Program-made: the position numbers and the translations under genes
The notes under the pieces: model-generated
Databases searched by the model: none
What the model saw: the letters and a program-made list of their open reading frames with translations, nothing else
What the model was told of the DNA's origin: nothing
NCBI GenBank assembly: GCA_014529385.2
Contig: CM043967.1
Location: 80,426,278 to 80,490,277 of the forward strand
Direction: 5' to 3'
DNA from: Adiantum capillus-veneris
Lineage: Eukaryota; Streptophyta; Polypodiopsida; Polypodiales; Pteridaceae
DNA length: 64,000 nt
Shown here: positions 1 to 10,229 of the stretch, one piece after another
How positions within the stretch are numbered: the stretch's first letter is position 1
Layout: every line of letters starts with the position of its first letter

Positions 1-1075
1 TAGTTCCCGGGTATCATAGGATCCCCTGACTTGAAAATAGGTACGATAGTAGATAATTTCCAAGATTCAGGTAATCCTTCACACATGACCAACAGACGAG
101 CAAGGACTTATGAAAGTAGATCCCTGGCATGGATCAGATGTTCTGCTACTAAACCCTCATGATCATATGCTCTTCTTGTCTTCATCTTATCAATGGCTTT
201 TTTCACCATTTCCGTAGTAAAGAAAGTACTAGTAGCAGGGCATGGCTCTAGCGGATCTGGTAATGGAGGCTGTCCAGATACCATATATAATGATGTTACA
301 TATTGACCCCAAATCTCAGGAGAAGTAATCGTCGGAGCCGGTGAGTGCTCATGAAATAAGCGCCAGGCCTAATGTGAGTCCTGACTCAAGAAGAGCTTAT
401 ATAAATCCTTCTCCAGTTTGGCTAAAAATGCCCTTTTCTTGGGACGTACTATACACCGAAGAGCAATCCGAGACTGCTTATATGTGATGATCCCAAGTGT
501 AAGCTCTTTCTGGACCTGGGTTCTCGTCTCTCTGCATTCCTCGTCATACCAACTGTTTTGAGGCATGTTCCCAGATCCTCTCTTCTGATCAGGTTGAGTA
601 TGTGGGTATGCCTCTTGTGCTGCTCCATGTAGTATCTCTGTTAAGTGAGAAGTAATCTCCTCTACAGTATATACTGGCTCAGCTGCCCACATCCTATTAT
701 AGATCTTTGCCACATAGACTGAATCAGTCTCTGGCGTGAAAGTATATCTTGTGTGTGTCTTCTTCCTTTGTACTTGAGAGGCCTTGTATTGGAAGGAGAT
801 TGATAAGGTCAAGAGAGCATGATCCACTGCAATCCTAACCGGTCTGGGTCCCACCTTAAAGTCCTCGATACCAGAAATAAAGCTTGGTGAAGTCATGACA
901 TAATCCACTGTACTGGCCCCATGCCTGTGCGGGAAGCATGTGAATCTCCGAGATAAAGGGAAATTCTCTAGACCATTAAGTATGGCCAAACCATGTATAG
1001 TTGCCATCTCCATGAGATGTCTCCCATATTCAGTGTGTTCTTTATCCTGTGAGTTTCTAGTAAGCCCCCTCTGTG
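1..1075 (-). pseudogene. LINE copy B, ORF2 fragment (endonuclease C-half into RT N-terminus)
   Basis: On the minus strand an open stretch at 369-1013 encodes the C-terminal half of an AP-endonuclease-like (EEP) domain of a LINE ORF2. It carries HRHGASTVDYVM and, further on, VDHALL, matching the S/T-x-DY and D-H catalytic signatures. Below 369 the translation continues into the linker and N-terminal reverse-transcriptase region (DHEGLVAEHL, then W-x-LSTIVPIFKSGDP), with an in-frame stop near 110. The copy is 5'-truncated: homology to copy A starts only at about 1075, where the DKEHTEYGRHL segment begins. It leaves the window at base 1 before the RT catalytic motifs. It follows the 3' end of copy A in the same orientation. 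Protein-level similarity to copies A and C shows one family. Non-functional. Confidence 0.85.
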
Positions 1076-1092
1076 GATAGCTAAATCACAAG

Positions 1093-4000
1093 TCACAAGA
1101 GATCCAGCATTGGTCGGCGTTGGCTGGTCTCATCAATCTCCTCCATGGTCAGCAGTCTGACCGGACCAAAGTGATTTGAATCCTCTGATGTAGCCTCCGT
1201 CGTGCATGTCGGGCCAAAGTGATCCGAATCCTCTGATGTAGCCTTCGTCGATGCTGTGTAGTCCTTCGCAGTCGTGGGCATCTGGATCTCCCCAGCTCAG
1301 TCACTCGATCGCTTAGTGTGCCTCTGGTGTGAGGCGACAAGATCTGCTGTGGTAGTAGCTCCTCCGGGTGTCCAGTGTCTGCTCTAAAGAAGTCTGTGAT
1401 GTGTCTCTGAATGTCTGCGCAACTTGAGCAGAAACAAACCCATGCATCTGTGATCCTCATACCTCATGACTTTGGAGAGTGGTCCAAAGCCCTCTCTGAA
1501 CAAGCAGTGGAAGCGGCCTTGTATCTCGTAGTAGACGGGGCAGTGGCATGTGTAGTGTAACTGTGTCTCAGGCTCCATGTCACACAGGGGGCTTGTTCTG
1601 GCCTCTGCTGGTACTCCGCTGTATCTCCCAGTCTCGATCCGCAGCTGGTGTGAAGATGTGTGTATCTGGCCAATAGCACACCGTATCCCGCGAGACAAGT
1701 GGGTGTCCATGTATCTGGGCCTTGTCACAAAACCGTCCGTCGTAAGCTGGAGAAGATGCTCTCTGTAGAAATCTATCTTCGTGCCCAGCTCCTATGCTGG
1801 CTGTATCCATGTCCTCCTGGTGTCTAGCTGAGTCAGGTCCTGGCGGATGAGCCTGGTAATCTCGGACTGTGTAAGAGTCAGGGAGGGTGCATCCAGTGAG
1901 TACTGGAAGGGGGGCAATTTGTCTATACTAAACCCATGCGCTTGAAACCATGATGTCATCTCCCCATACCAACATGCTGTATCTCCCTGCATGGCTAACT
2001 GTCAAGAGGACTCAAGTGCAAGGCGGGCGTATCTGTCTCTGGGGAAGTTCCCACATGCGGTGTATGAAGGAGACAGATTTGGTGAGCGCCCCAACCACTA
2101 GTGGGGGGGCAGCTCGCTCCGCTCGGATCCTGATCCATTGTGGGGTGGTATTAAATACCATGACCTTGGTTTTACCAAGGTTAACAGACAAACCACTTTC
2201 ATGGGCAAACCTATGCAAAGCATCCAAGTGACGTTGCATCGCCTCCAGAGAGTCGGAGATCAACACAATATTATTAGCATATAACAATAGTGGAATCCAT
2301 GTCCCTGCCAGCGGTGCACCTCTATCACCATCTCTCTCAATGTAGTCAGAAACCTTATCCACATACATACCAAATAGAGTAGGAGAGAGCGGGCAGCCCT
2401 GCTTCACCCCAATAGTGGAGTGAACCGATGTAGATAGACCCTCTGAGGTGTGTACATGTCCTACTACTGATCTGTACAATGCCATGACCCCCCAAATGAG
2501 CTCTATGGGTACTCCCATCTCCTGTAATCTGCGCATCAATCTAGCTCTGGGTACTGTGTCAAATGCTTTGCGGAAGTCCACAAAGCTACAATAGATCCGT
2601 CTCCCCCGGGATTTGCCCTCCTCGATGATGACCCTGAGTGTCAAGATATGGTCAAGAGTAGAAAAACCTCTCCTAAACCCTGCTTGCCCAATTGGACGCA
2701 TTTCCTCTCTCTCTGCACATCTACTCAGCTGCTGCTCCAGAATGGATGCGTACAACTGTGCCGATGTGTGTCCAATTAGGATAGTGCAATAATTCCTGGG
2801 TTCCATAGGGTCTCCTAATTTGAAGATAGGTACAATCTTAGATAGGCTTCAAGTATCAGGCAAGCCCTCACACATGGCACGGTTAAACATGACTGCGAGA
2901 AGCTCTGCTAGTACATCTCTGGCATGCGTGAAATGCTCAGCCACCAAGCCATCATGATCATATGCTCTCCTAGTTTTCATCCTGTCAATGGCATTCTTCA
3001 CTATCTCAGTGGTGAAAAAAGCACGTGTGTGTGGGCATGGATCCGGGGGGGTTGGGAAGGGGCGACTATCCAGAAACTATGTACAAAGATGATGCGTATT
3101 GACCCCAAGTCTCTGTAGAGGTAATGCAAGAGGGGGGGGGGGGGGGGGGGAGATAGCTCATGAAAGAGCCGCCATGCCTCAGGCGAGTCCTGACTCAAGA
3201 ATAGCTCGTATAGATCCTGCTCTAGTCGAGCAAAAAATGCCCTCTTCTTCCGTCTCAATAGGCGTCGGAAGTCAATGTGTGACTGTCTGTGAGTGATGTC
3301 CCCCAAAAGCACTTCCCTCTAAAGTGTAGCTCTAGTCTGGCGGCATTCCTCATCATACCAGTTGTTCTGAGGCATGCTCCCAGAACGGCATCTCTGCTAA
3401 GGTTGGGTGTGTGGGTATGCCTCTGCTGCTGCATCATGTAATGTCTATGTCAGTATAGTAGTAATCTCCTCCAGAGGTTGCCTTGGCTCCTAAGTGCATA
3501 GGCGTTTGTAGATCCTGTCTATGTATACAGAATCCGTCTCCTGCGTGAATGTGTAGCGAGTAGGGGCTGCTACCCGTGGACTATGTGCTACATTGAACTG
3601 GAAAGAGCTGGTCAACGACACAATAGGATGATCCACTGCCACCCCAACAAGTCTGGGCCCAACTATGAGATCCTGGATACTAGAGATGAGGCTCGGTTGC
3701 GCCATGACATAATCCATTGTGCTGGCTCCATGTCTGTGTGGAAAGCATGTGAAACCTACCGCAGCGGGAAATCTCTGTAGGCCATTCAAGATGGCCAATC
3801 CATGTGCAGTTCCCATGTCTATCAAGTGTCGTCCATACTCAGTATGTTCCCCATCCTGTGATAGTTTGGATAGGCCCGTCTCTGCAACATCTAGCTCTCT
3901 CATCATCTCCTCTGAAGTATCATAAAATGCTGTCTGATGATGGCAGTCCTAGCATTGAAGTCCCCTAGAGTGATAATGTCACCATCTCTAGAGAATTCCC

Positions 4001-4427
4001 ATATGTCATCATCCAAAATAGAGAAGGGGGACTGTCCTCTGGGTGGTGCATATACTGACGTACTCGGGGGAAAGTAGCAAATAGCATGTAAAGATATCTG
4101 CCAGTCTCTGCTCTCAATCTCACCCACATGTACCTAGCTTGCTCATCCCTACGAGCTATATGTATCAATGGCTGCAACTCCTCCCTGAATAACATTGCCA
4201 CTCCTCTTGAGCCCCGTCCTCTGTGCTCTATCGTGTCTCCTGTCTACAGGCTGTCTCCCATCTGTATCCAGTAATGTGAGCCATAGACTACCCAAGGGCC
4301 TGATGTGTCTCAGAGTAAAAGATGATGGCTCTCCCGTTAAAACTCTTCTCAAAAGCACCCACATCGAGACGCATAGATCCATTACAATTCCATGTAGCAA
4401 CTTTGAATGTGGTCCCATAGGCCTCAC
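1093..4427 (-). pseudogene. LINE A ORF2: endonuclease-reverse transcriptase, catalytic pair mutated
   Basis: The endonuclease begins near 4420 with FKVATWNCNGS and an ETH glutamate motif, continues with LFREELQPL and GDFNART, and ends with HRHGASTMDYVM and VDH (3906-3490). The frame switches several times. The RT is open over 2806-2012 (264 codons) with motif A FVDFRKAFDTVPRARL and motif B GVKQGCPLSPTLFGMYVD. Motif C reads YANN instead of YADD, so both metal-binding aspartates are lost. Downstream pieces hold the thumb/C-terminal region (CWYGEMTSWFQAHGF; EITRLIRQDL) and a Cys/His segment (LHYTCHCPVYYEIQGRFHC). In the family this enzyme performs target-primed reverse transcription. It cannot do so here. 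Confidence 0.85.
3132..3150. repeat. G19 homopolymer inside LINE A
   Basis: Nineteen consecutive G on the plus strand, read as a proline run on the minus-strand ORF2. Copy B has an ordinary mixed sequence at the equivalent place (around 330-345), so the tract expanded after insertion. Confidence 0.9.
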
Positions 4428-4431
4428 ACCG

Positions 4432-5312
4432 TCATGTGGACCGTGGCTCCAATATCACCACTCTTCCATCTCGGTAAAAAGCAATCTTACCTTTTTCCCT
4501 TGCCGCTCTAATCTCTGGCATTACCTCCTGCATATGGGCGACTTGTGAGAGGGTAAGGTCATCCCCAAGAAAAATGCCCGTTTTCTTAAGAGTTGGTCTC
4601 TTCTTCAAAAAGTCCTTTGCTTCCATGGAGGGAAAAGGAAGGATGAGTGCCCTTTCTTTCGAGGTTTCCCTCTTGCTCCCACTTTTCTTGTTCCCACTCT
4701 CCAACCTCTTGAGTGCATCCGCTCATGAATCCCCATCAAAGCCATGAGTTCTTTTACCTCTTTGTCTACATTATCTTTGTCTTTAAGGCTGCAGATTCTC
4801 ACATGTAGAGAGCGTACACGTCTTCTTTGCTCCTCTTCTAGTGTCAGGTTGATAATGGTGGGTGTGGATGTTGTTTCCTTACTCTTCTCTTTCTTGGCAA
4901 CCTCAATCCATTTCTCAGTCTCATGTGCTTTCTGTTGTGTCTTTGTGATAACGTCCATCCAAGAGGTCGTCATTTCTTTATGCTGCTCTTCCCCCTCTTT
5001 GATGGCTCGCTCTTGCTCTTTGATTGTGTTTAGTTCTTCTATTACAGAGCGTTGCAATTCTCCTCTTCAAGCGTGTTTCCGTGATCGTGCCTCAGCGAGC
5101 TCCTTCTTGAGTGACACAATCTCTTCGTCTTGGGCTGTCACACGATCTCCCATTGTAGTGATCTTGCTTTCTTGGCCCAAAACGCGATTTTCTAGCAGTT
5201 TTATTGTCCCTAATAGGTGGCGGTTGATCTTGTTAATGGTCTCGGCCATTTCTTCTTTGCACTTTTGGACTACATCTTCTAAGGGGTCGGGCTTATCATT
5301 CTGCTTCCTCAT
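4432..5312 (-). pseudogene. LINE A ORF1 (coiled-coil, RNA-binding chaperone type)
   Basis: Two frames cover the protein. 5312-5067 starts MRKQNDKPDP and forms a charged coiled coil (heptads through ENRVLGQESKITTMGDRV). 5057-4605 continues with more helix (KEMTTSWMDVITKTQQKAHE) and then an RRM-like strand pair around RRRVRSLHVRI. A third stretch (4704-4432) holds the C-terminal domain, with TGIFLGDDLTLSQ and KGKIAFYRDGRVVI, a signature common to LINE ORF1 proteins. In the family this protein binds LINE RNA and acts as a nucleic-acid chaperone. At least two frameshifts (about 5060 and 4650) break it. A long plus-strand reading frame over 4744-5328 is only its antisense shadow. Confidence 0.75.
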
Positions 5313-5326
5313 GTTTGGTTGTTGCT

Positions 5327-5627
5327 AACAAACGAGAGGAAATTTGCAGCGGAAGGAGACCTACACACACAAGGGCTTCCACATTATGCATACATATTCT
5401 CCCACATTAAGCATACATGGCGTACATTTCTGCAATTTCTGCAAATTACAACCAAGCCCCGCTTTATTCAATTTCTGCAATTTCTACCAATTCTGCTATT
5501 TTTTGAAATCTGCTATTTTCTGAAATTCTAAAATTTTGCAATATCTGAAATTCTGTAGACAAAATTTTGTGCTAGAAAAAATTGTATTTTCCTGAAAAAA
5601 ACCCCTTCAAATTTTGACTAGTGTACT
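5327..5627. other. AT-rich stretch upstream of LINE A, no gene
   Basis: About 300 bases of A/T-rich, T-tract-rich sequence with short recurring TTTCTGCAATTTCTG-like words. It could be the LINE 5' UTR or its insertion site. No coding, RNA or terminal-repeat signal was recognised. Confidence 0.5.
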
Positions 5628-5665
<38 letters not shown>

Positions 5666-5671
5666 CGGGCA

Positions 5672-5732
<61 letters not shown>
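5628..5732. repeat. Compound microsatellite G38-(AC)n-(AG)n
   Basis: A 38-base pure G tract (5628-5665) is followed by CGGGC, about ten AC units and about twenty AG units. It is one of the longest homopolymers in the window. Length in the assembly may be inaccurate because such tracts sequence poorly. Confidence 0.9.
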
Positions 5733-5733
<1 letters not shown>

Positions 5734-6974
5734 CCCGTAGGGCGGTAGACGTTAGCTTTCACCCGATTCTTTAACACTTGACTATATGACACAAAGCAAT
5801 GACTTAAAAGGAACCGGTAACTGAGATTGGAAGTACACTTGAAAACAAAAGCACGGCCATGAAGCTAGAGTGCTCCCAAGCAGACAGCGACACGTGTAGG
5901 CCCCAAAGGTTGGCGCCCCTTTCAGTATTTCTTTATTCTTTAACAGAGGGAATAAAACCTGTGATTTCCTACAAGCTGTCCTGCATAATCCGGGCTGAAT
6001 TGCACCTGTTCTGGCCCGATTTCGGCAGCATAATTGTACTAGGACGCTTCACAGTCAGTATCCCCACGCAATAGATGACTTTCTCGACGCATACGGACAC
6101 TTTGCAAAACCTGGCAAAAATCTGCAGCACGCTGAATTCTCTGTTTTCTGCCCCGAAAATGCGCCAGATCACCTCTACAGCGGTCCGCTCGCGTCCCCGA
6201 ACCTCCTGGGGTATTAGGAACCGTTTAGTGCCGAAACCCTAAACCTGCAAAAACACAGCAGGCTGTCATTCCCTGTTTCGAGCTCCGTTTCGCGTACCGG
6301 TCACATCCGTAGCAAGCCCTCGAGCTCCCACACCTGTAGGGCTACTTGCCCTTTGAATCGGACGAGATTTCACACGTGAAACCTCTCCGAATTCACTTGT
6401 ACCTGCGGGGGATTAGCTGCTAGCTAATCCAGTACCTGTGCAAGAGACTCTTGCCTTGGCAATCGCGCATGAACCCACACAACTGTACATTGGTCAAATG
6501 AAAAGCCCACTAGAGGGGCATAACATACTCCCGACCGGTTGCCCAGTCGACTTTGCAGCAGAGTAATAAAATGTTCCCCTTGTCATAACGGAGATAATGA
6601 CGCGAACACATTTTTAGGTCCAAAATAGCAGTTCCCTAGATTTTAGGAGATGCTTCCATGGCACTCACACTGGTCATCTGACCATCAATCACCACTGGAA
6701 CCACATCGAAAAATGCAATGTGGCCCAACTATCGGATACTTTCTGTTGGTGATCCCACCTTGACTTTATGCCTTTATTGAGTTCACTTCCTAGTATCCAC
6801 CAACTTGCTAAGTGCGATGGGGATACCTACATGATCTTGAACTGAGCCTAGACATCCTTTTACTTTACGACTTCCAGTGCCAACCAACTTTCCGTCTGCG
6901 GGTGAAACTACCGTTCACATTGGCCATACAATGTCCGACCATTTGCAACTTCAAAAAGAGGGTCTCCTTGATCT
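5733..6974. other. Unassigned region with an X-repeat fragment
   Basis: 5880-5950 is an inverted partial copy of the LTR-like repeat X: reversed, it reads AAAGAAATACTGAAAGGGGC then CTTTGGGGC, as at 9520-9560. 5960-6600 is moderately GC-rich with several ACCGGT/CGCGT words and no long reading frame. It resembles an untranslated leader or LTR but has no identifiable partner. 6600-6974 has no recognisable content. Confidence 0.4.
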
Positions 6975-7594
6975 CATCGATCTCCTCCATAGTCAGTAGT
7001 TTGACCGGGTGTCGTGCATATCGGGCCAAAGTGATCCGAATCCTCTGATGATGCCTCCTTCGAGCTTGGTGATCTCGTACTGTGTAAGATTCAGAGAGGG
7101 TGCATCCAATGAGTATTGGAAGGGGGGCAATTTGTCCATTCCGAACCCATGTACCTGATTCCATGAAGTCATCTCCCCATACCAGCATGTTGTATCTTTC
7201 TGAATATCTAACTATGGAGAGGACTCAAGTGCTAGGCAGGCATATCTATCTTTGAGTAGGTCCCATAAGCGGTGTATTAAGGAGATTGATTTGGTGAGCG
7301 CCTCAATCACTAGTGGAGGGGCAGCTAGCTCTTCTCGAATAATGTCATGTGGTACTGAAGCCTTGGCTCTAATAAGCCGCGAGATCATAGAGACCTAAGG
7401 CGTCTCCATGTCTCTCCATCCGTTAGTGCGACCCAACCTCCCATGGTGGTCCAATGAAGGTCCCTATATCTAAACTCTATCGAGCAATGCGGAAGCTACC
7501 TGAGTGTCAAAAAGCGAGAGCTTCATCCAAGGCTCCTAAAACTGAATCTGTGAACACATCTTCTCCAATCCACCCAATGCTGCATAGGCTCTCG
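6975..7594 (-). pseudogene. LINE C ORF2 C-terminal remnant
   Basis: Minus-strand fragments match the distal ORF2 of copies A, D and E (for example WGDDFMESG and the HQRIRITLARYAR then LLTMEEIDEI ending). Frames are broken throughout. Homology stops just after the MEEIDEI codons. Confidence 0.6.
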
Positions 7595-8338
7595 TCAGTC
7601 TCGTCTCTGTTGCTCTCCTCGATGAAAATGCTGGTCCACTAAAGACCACCCCAAGGTAGGTGTAAGCATCTGTTTACACCACTGTCTCATGGCCATATGT
7701 GCATGCGGGTAATGATCTCCTGGTCCACTGTGGGGTGGTGTTAAACACCGTAACCTTGGTTTTCCAAGGTTGACAGACAAACCACTGTCTTGGGCAAACC
7801 TATGCAAAGCATCCAGGAAAGAGATGGTCTTGGCATGATCTATTGCCACACCAACAGGTCTCGGTCCAACTATGAGATCCTGGATACCAAAGATAAAGCT
7901 CGGCTGTGCCATGACATAATCCACTGTGTTGGCTCCATGTCTATGTGGAAAGCATCTAGAACCTCCCGCAGCGGGAAATCTCTGTAGGCCATTCAAAATA
8001 GAAAAGGGGTTTTGTCCTCTACCACTCTCCCTGAGCCCCGTCCTCTGTGCTCCGATCGAGTCTGCAAGCTGTCTCCCATATGTATCCGCTGACATGTGGC
8101 ATAGACTACCAAGGGGCCTGATGTGTCTTAGAGTAGAAGATGATGTCCCTATCCTCAAAAGCATCCACATCAAAGCGTAGAGATCTGTTACAATTCCAAG
8201 TAGCAACTTTGAGTGTGGTCCCATAGGTCTCGCACTGTCATGCAGGCGTTGCTCCAATATCACCACTCTTTCATCTCGGTAAAAAGCAATCTTACCTTTT
8301 TCCCTTGCCGCTCTAATATCCGGCATTACCTCTTGCAT
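7595..8338 (-). pseudogene. LINE C chimeric frame: ORF1 tail, endonuclease pieces, RT tail
   Basis: A 247-codon open frame that is a deletion product rather than a normal gene. In order it holds the ORF1 C-terminal segment (KGKIAFYRDERVVI), an out-of-frame endonuclease start, the endonuclease C-half (HRHGANTVDYVM, IDHAK) and, directly after that, the post-catalytic RT segment (FLDALHRFAQDSGLSVNLGK), followed by frame-shifted C-terminal sequence. The joins fall near 8010, where the endonuclease SPFSIL and ILNGLQ segments meet, and near 7820, where the IDH segment meets the FLDALH segment. No evidence of expression or function. Confidence 0.7.
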
Positions 8339-8339
8339 A

Positions 8340-9030
8340 TGAGCAATCTGCGTGAGGGTGAGTCATCTCCGAGAAAGATGCCCGTCTATTTAAGAGGTGG
8401 TCCCTTCTTCAAAAAGTTCTTCGCTTCCATGGAGGGGAGTCCCTTTCCTTCAAGGTTTCCCCATTGCTTCCATTTTTCCTGTTGCCTACTCTTCAAGCTC
8501 TCGTATGTGTCGGCTCATTAACCTCCATCATAGTCAGAGTTCTTTTACCTCTTCGTCCACAATATCTTTGTCTGTAAGGCCACAAATTCTCACATGTAAG
8601 ACAAGCACACATCTCCTTTGCTCCTCTTCTAGTGTCGAGTTAATACTGGTGGGTGTGGAGGTTGTTTCCTTGCCTTTTCCTTTCTTGACAACCTCGATCC
8701 ATTTCTCGGCCTCGTCTACTTTCTGTTGAGTCTTTGTAATAAAATCCACCCAAGAAGTTGTCATTTCTTTGTGTTGCTCCTCCCTCTCTTTTTGGCCCGC
8801 ACTTGCTCTTTAATTGTGTTGAGCTCCTCAATTACTGAGGGTTGAAACTTGAAGCTCTCCCTCTTCAAGGGTGTTTTGTGATCGCACCTTTGCAAGCTCC
8901 TTCTTGAGTAGTGCAATCTCCTCATCTTGGGCAGTCACCTGACCTTCAAGTATGTTTATCTTGCTTTCCTGAGCCAACACGCGTTCTTCAAGCGTCTTTT
9001 ATTGTCTCTAGCAGGTTGCGGTTAATGTTG
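8340..9030 (-). pseudogene. LINE C ORF1 remnant
   Basis: 8764-8534 encodes MTTSWVDFITKTQQKVDE, a lysine/glutamate-rich helix and the RRM-like VLHVRICGLTDKD, closely matching ORF1 of LINE A. Upstream coiled-coil sequence to about 9030 is recognisable but frame-broken. The C-terminal domain reads into the chimeric frame at 8338-7595. Confidence 0.65.
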
Positions 9031-9084
9031 TTGATGGTCTCGCACATTTCTTATTTGCAGTTTTGAATTACAATGCTTTCAAGA

Positions 9085-9669
9085 GGGCAGTATATCACAA
9101 ACTGGTGATGTGGCATGTCCCGACACACTTCCAGATAGGGTAGCAGAATCGGTACAGCAGGACAGCTCCGTGAAACGCGGAAAATCTGATGACGTGGCAC
9201 TGTCGTATGGACCTCCGTGATTTGCGGCGCAAAAAGCGAAAACTAGCTCACGTGGCAAAGCTGTACGGAAGTTGCTTTTTATGCTGCTGAATGCTACGCA
9301 AGGCATTTTGAGAAGCTTTTGGACTCAATTGCTTTATTTTGGAAAAGCTTAAGAGCTTTTGGATTATTGCTTTTGGAGCTCTGCTTTTGGGCATCCCTTG
9401 TAACCTTTAAATTGGTGGGCAGGGCCTCACAACTCAGAGCATCTGGACGCAGATTCTGAGAGTGAGAACCCTCCCACTCTCTTGTACTTTGAACACAGAT
9501 TAATACAAAAAGAAATACCAAAAGGGGCGCGAGTCTTTGGGGCCAATATCTCTAGGCACGGAACTCCGTCGGGCCGTGTCGAATCAATTGTGAACTATGA
9601 ACCGTTTTGAAGTGAATCTCTATTGTGTCGCGGTAGAATCTTGACTTGGAGTGTCCAAGTTTGTTACAC
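9085..9669 (+). repeat. Repeat X, longest copy (LTR-like)
   Basis: About 580 bases recurring in part elsewhere in the window. Recognisable blocks are ACGTGGC words near the start, a GCTTTTGG...GCTTTTGGGCATC block, a GTACTTTG then AAAGAAATACC block (polyadenylation-like AATAAA variants in other copies), GAACTCCGTCG, and a terminal CTTGGAGTGTCCAAG...TTACA. The promoter-less, poly-A-like layout and CA end suggest a long terminal repeat (R/U5 side). No internal region or matching partner LTR is linked to it here, so a SINE- or TRIM-like origin is also possible. Confidence 0.45.
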
Positions 9670-9682
9670 TGGTGCCCCTTTC

Positions 9683-9908
9683 TGTTACCATATACATGTG
9701 GTAGTGATGTGTGTGAACACACTAGGACCACTGAGGCTTTTTTCCCTCTTTAGGAGGTTTTTTCCCCCGTGCATTGTATATACGCCCATCACTCTAGGGC
9801 TATCTAGCTTTCCAGTGCACACTAAGTAACACACTCTCTATTGTGTACCATGAGCTTCCTACGTCTTCTCCAAGCTGTGTGTGTTTCTCTGCAACCCTAA
9901 TTCCAACA
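9683..9908 (+). repeat. Copia 5' LTR
   Basis: 226 bases, TG...CA bounded, with T-tracts flanking CTCTTTAGGAGG and a TTGTATATACGCC box that could serve as the TATA element. Matches 14589-14815. Confidence 0.95.
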
Positions 9909-9910
9909 AT

Positions 9911-9922
9911 TGGTATCAGAGT
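9911..9922 (+). promoter_or_regulatory. Copia primer-binding site (tRNA-iMet type)
   Basis: TGGTATCAGAG begins two bases after the LTR end. This is the usual plant copia complement to the 3' end of initiator methionine tRNA, from which minus-strand DNA synthesis starts. Confidence 0.9.
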
Positions 9923-10229
9923 AGGTCACGTCCTCCCGGGCTTAGTCGCCAGCTGCTCCAGCACACGCCTGCTCACTTTCTCCGATTTCAGTGAGCTTTG
10001 GCAAGCGTTCGCAGGTCGACAAATATTTTGGGCTCATTTTGGCCTCTGTTTCCACTATAGGCAGTACTGCACAGGCTATTTCGTCATTTTGTGCAGAATT
10101 TTTGTCAATGCCGTTTTCTGCATAATAGGTGCCTTATAGTCTTCTATGGTTTGTGCTATATAGCACAGGTTGTTCCCGCTCCGTTTCTCCTATTTTCGGG
10201 CAGTTTTCACATCAGGTGCAGCATTTACC

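Larger units (their letters stand above)
1085..5326 (-). mobile_element. LINE copy A, near full-length L1-type retrotransposon
   Basis: Reading right to left, this element has an ORF1 (5312-4432), a short overlap zone, and an ORF2 with endonuclease (about 4421-3490), linker, reverse transcriptase (about 2806-2012) and C-terminal Cys/His region (about 1992-1384). That is the standard order of L1-like plant LINEs. Frame breaks are frequent, so the copy is dead. The homology shared with the other copies ends at a MEEIDE-coding segment near 1130, and no poly-A tail is visible before copy B starts near 1075. A 19-base G tract (3132-3150) has expanded inside ORF2 between endonuclease and RT. Target-site duplications were not found. 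Confidence 0.85.
6975..9075 (-). mobile_element. LINE copy C, internally deleted derivative
   Basis: Same family as LINE A but only about 2.1 kb long. From right to left: an ORF1 remnant (about 9030-8340), the endonuclease start and end joined with the middle missing, the last part of the RT, then the C-terminal region, ending at the conserved MEEIDEI codons (about 6990). The RT catalytic core is absent. Because the order is kept, serial internal deletions explain it better than independent insertions. Confidence 0.75.

Noticed and set aside
4744-5328. 194-codon plus-strand frame rich in Ser/Leu/Phe
   Set aside because: It is the exact antisense of the LINE A ORF1 coiled coil; composition reflects reverse reading of Glu/Lys codons.
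6000-6600. Organellar DNA insertion
   Set aside because: Composition is higher in GC than the flanks, but no plastid or mitochondrial gene, tRNA or rRNA sequence was recognised.
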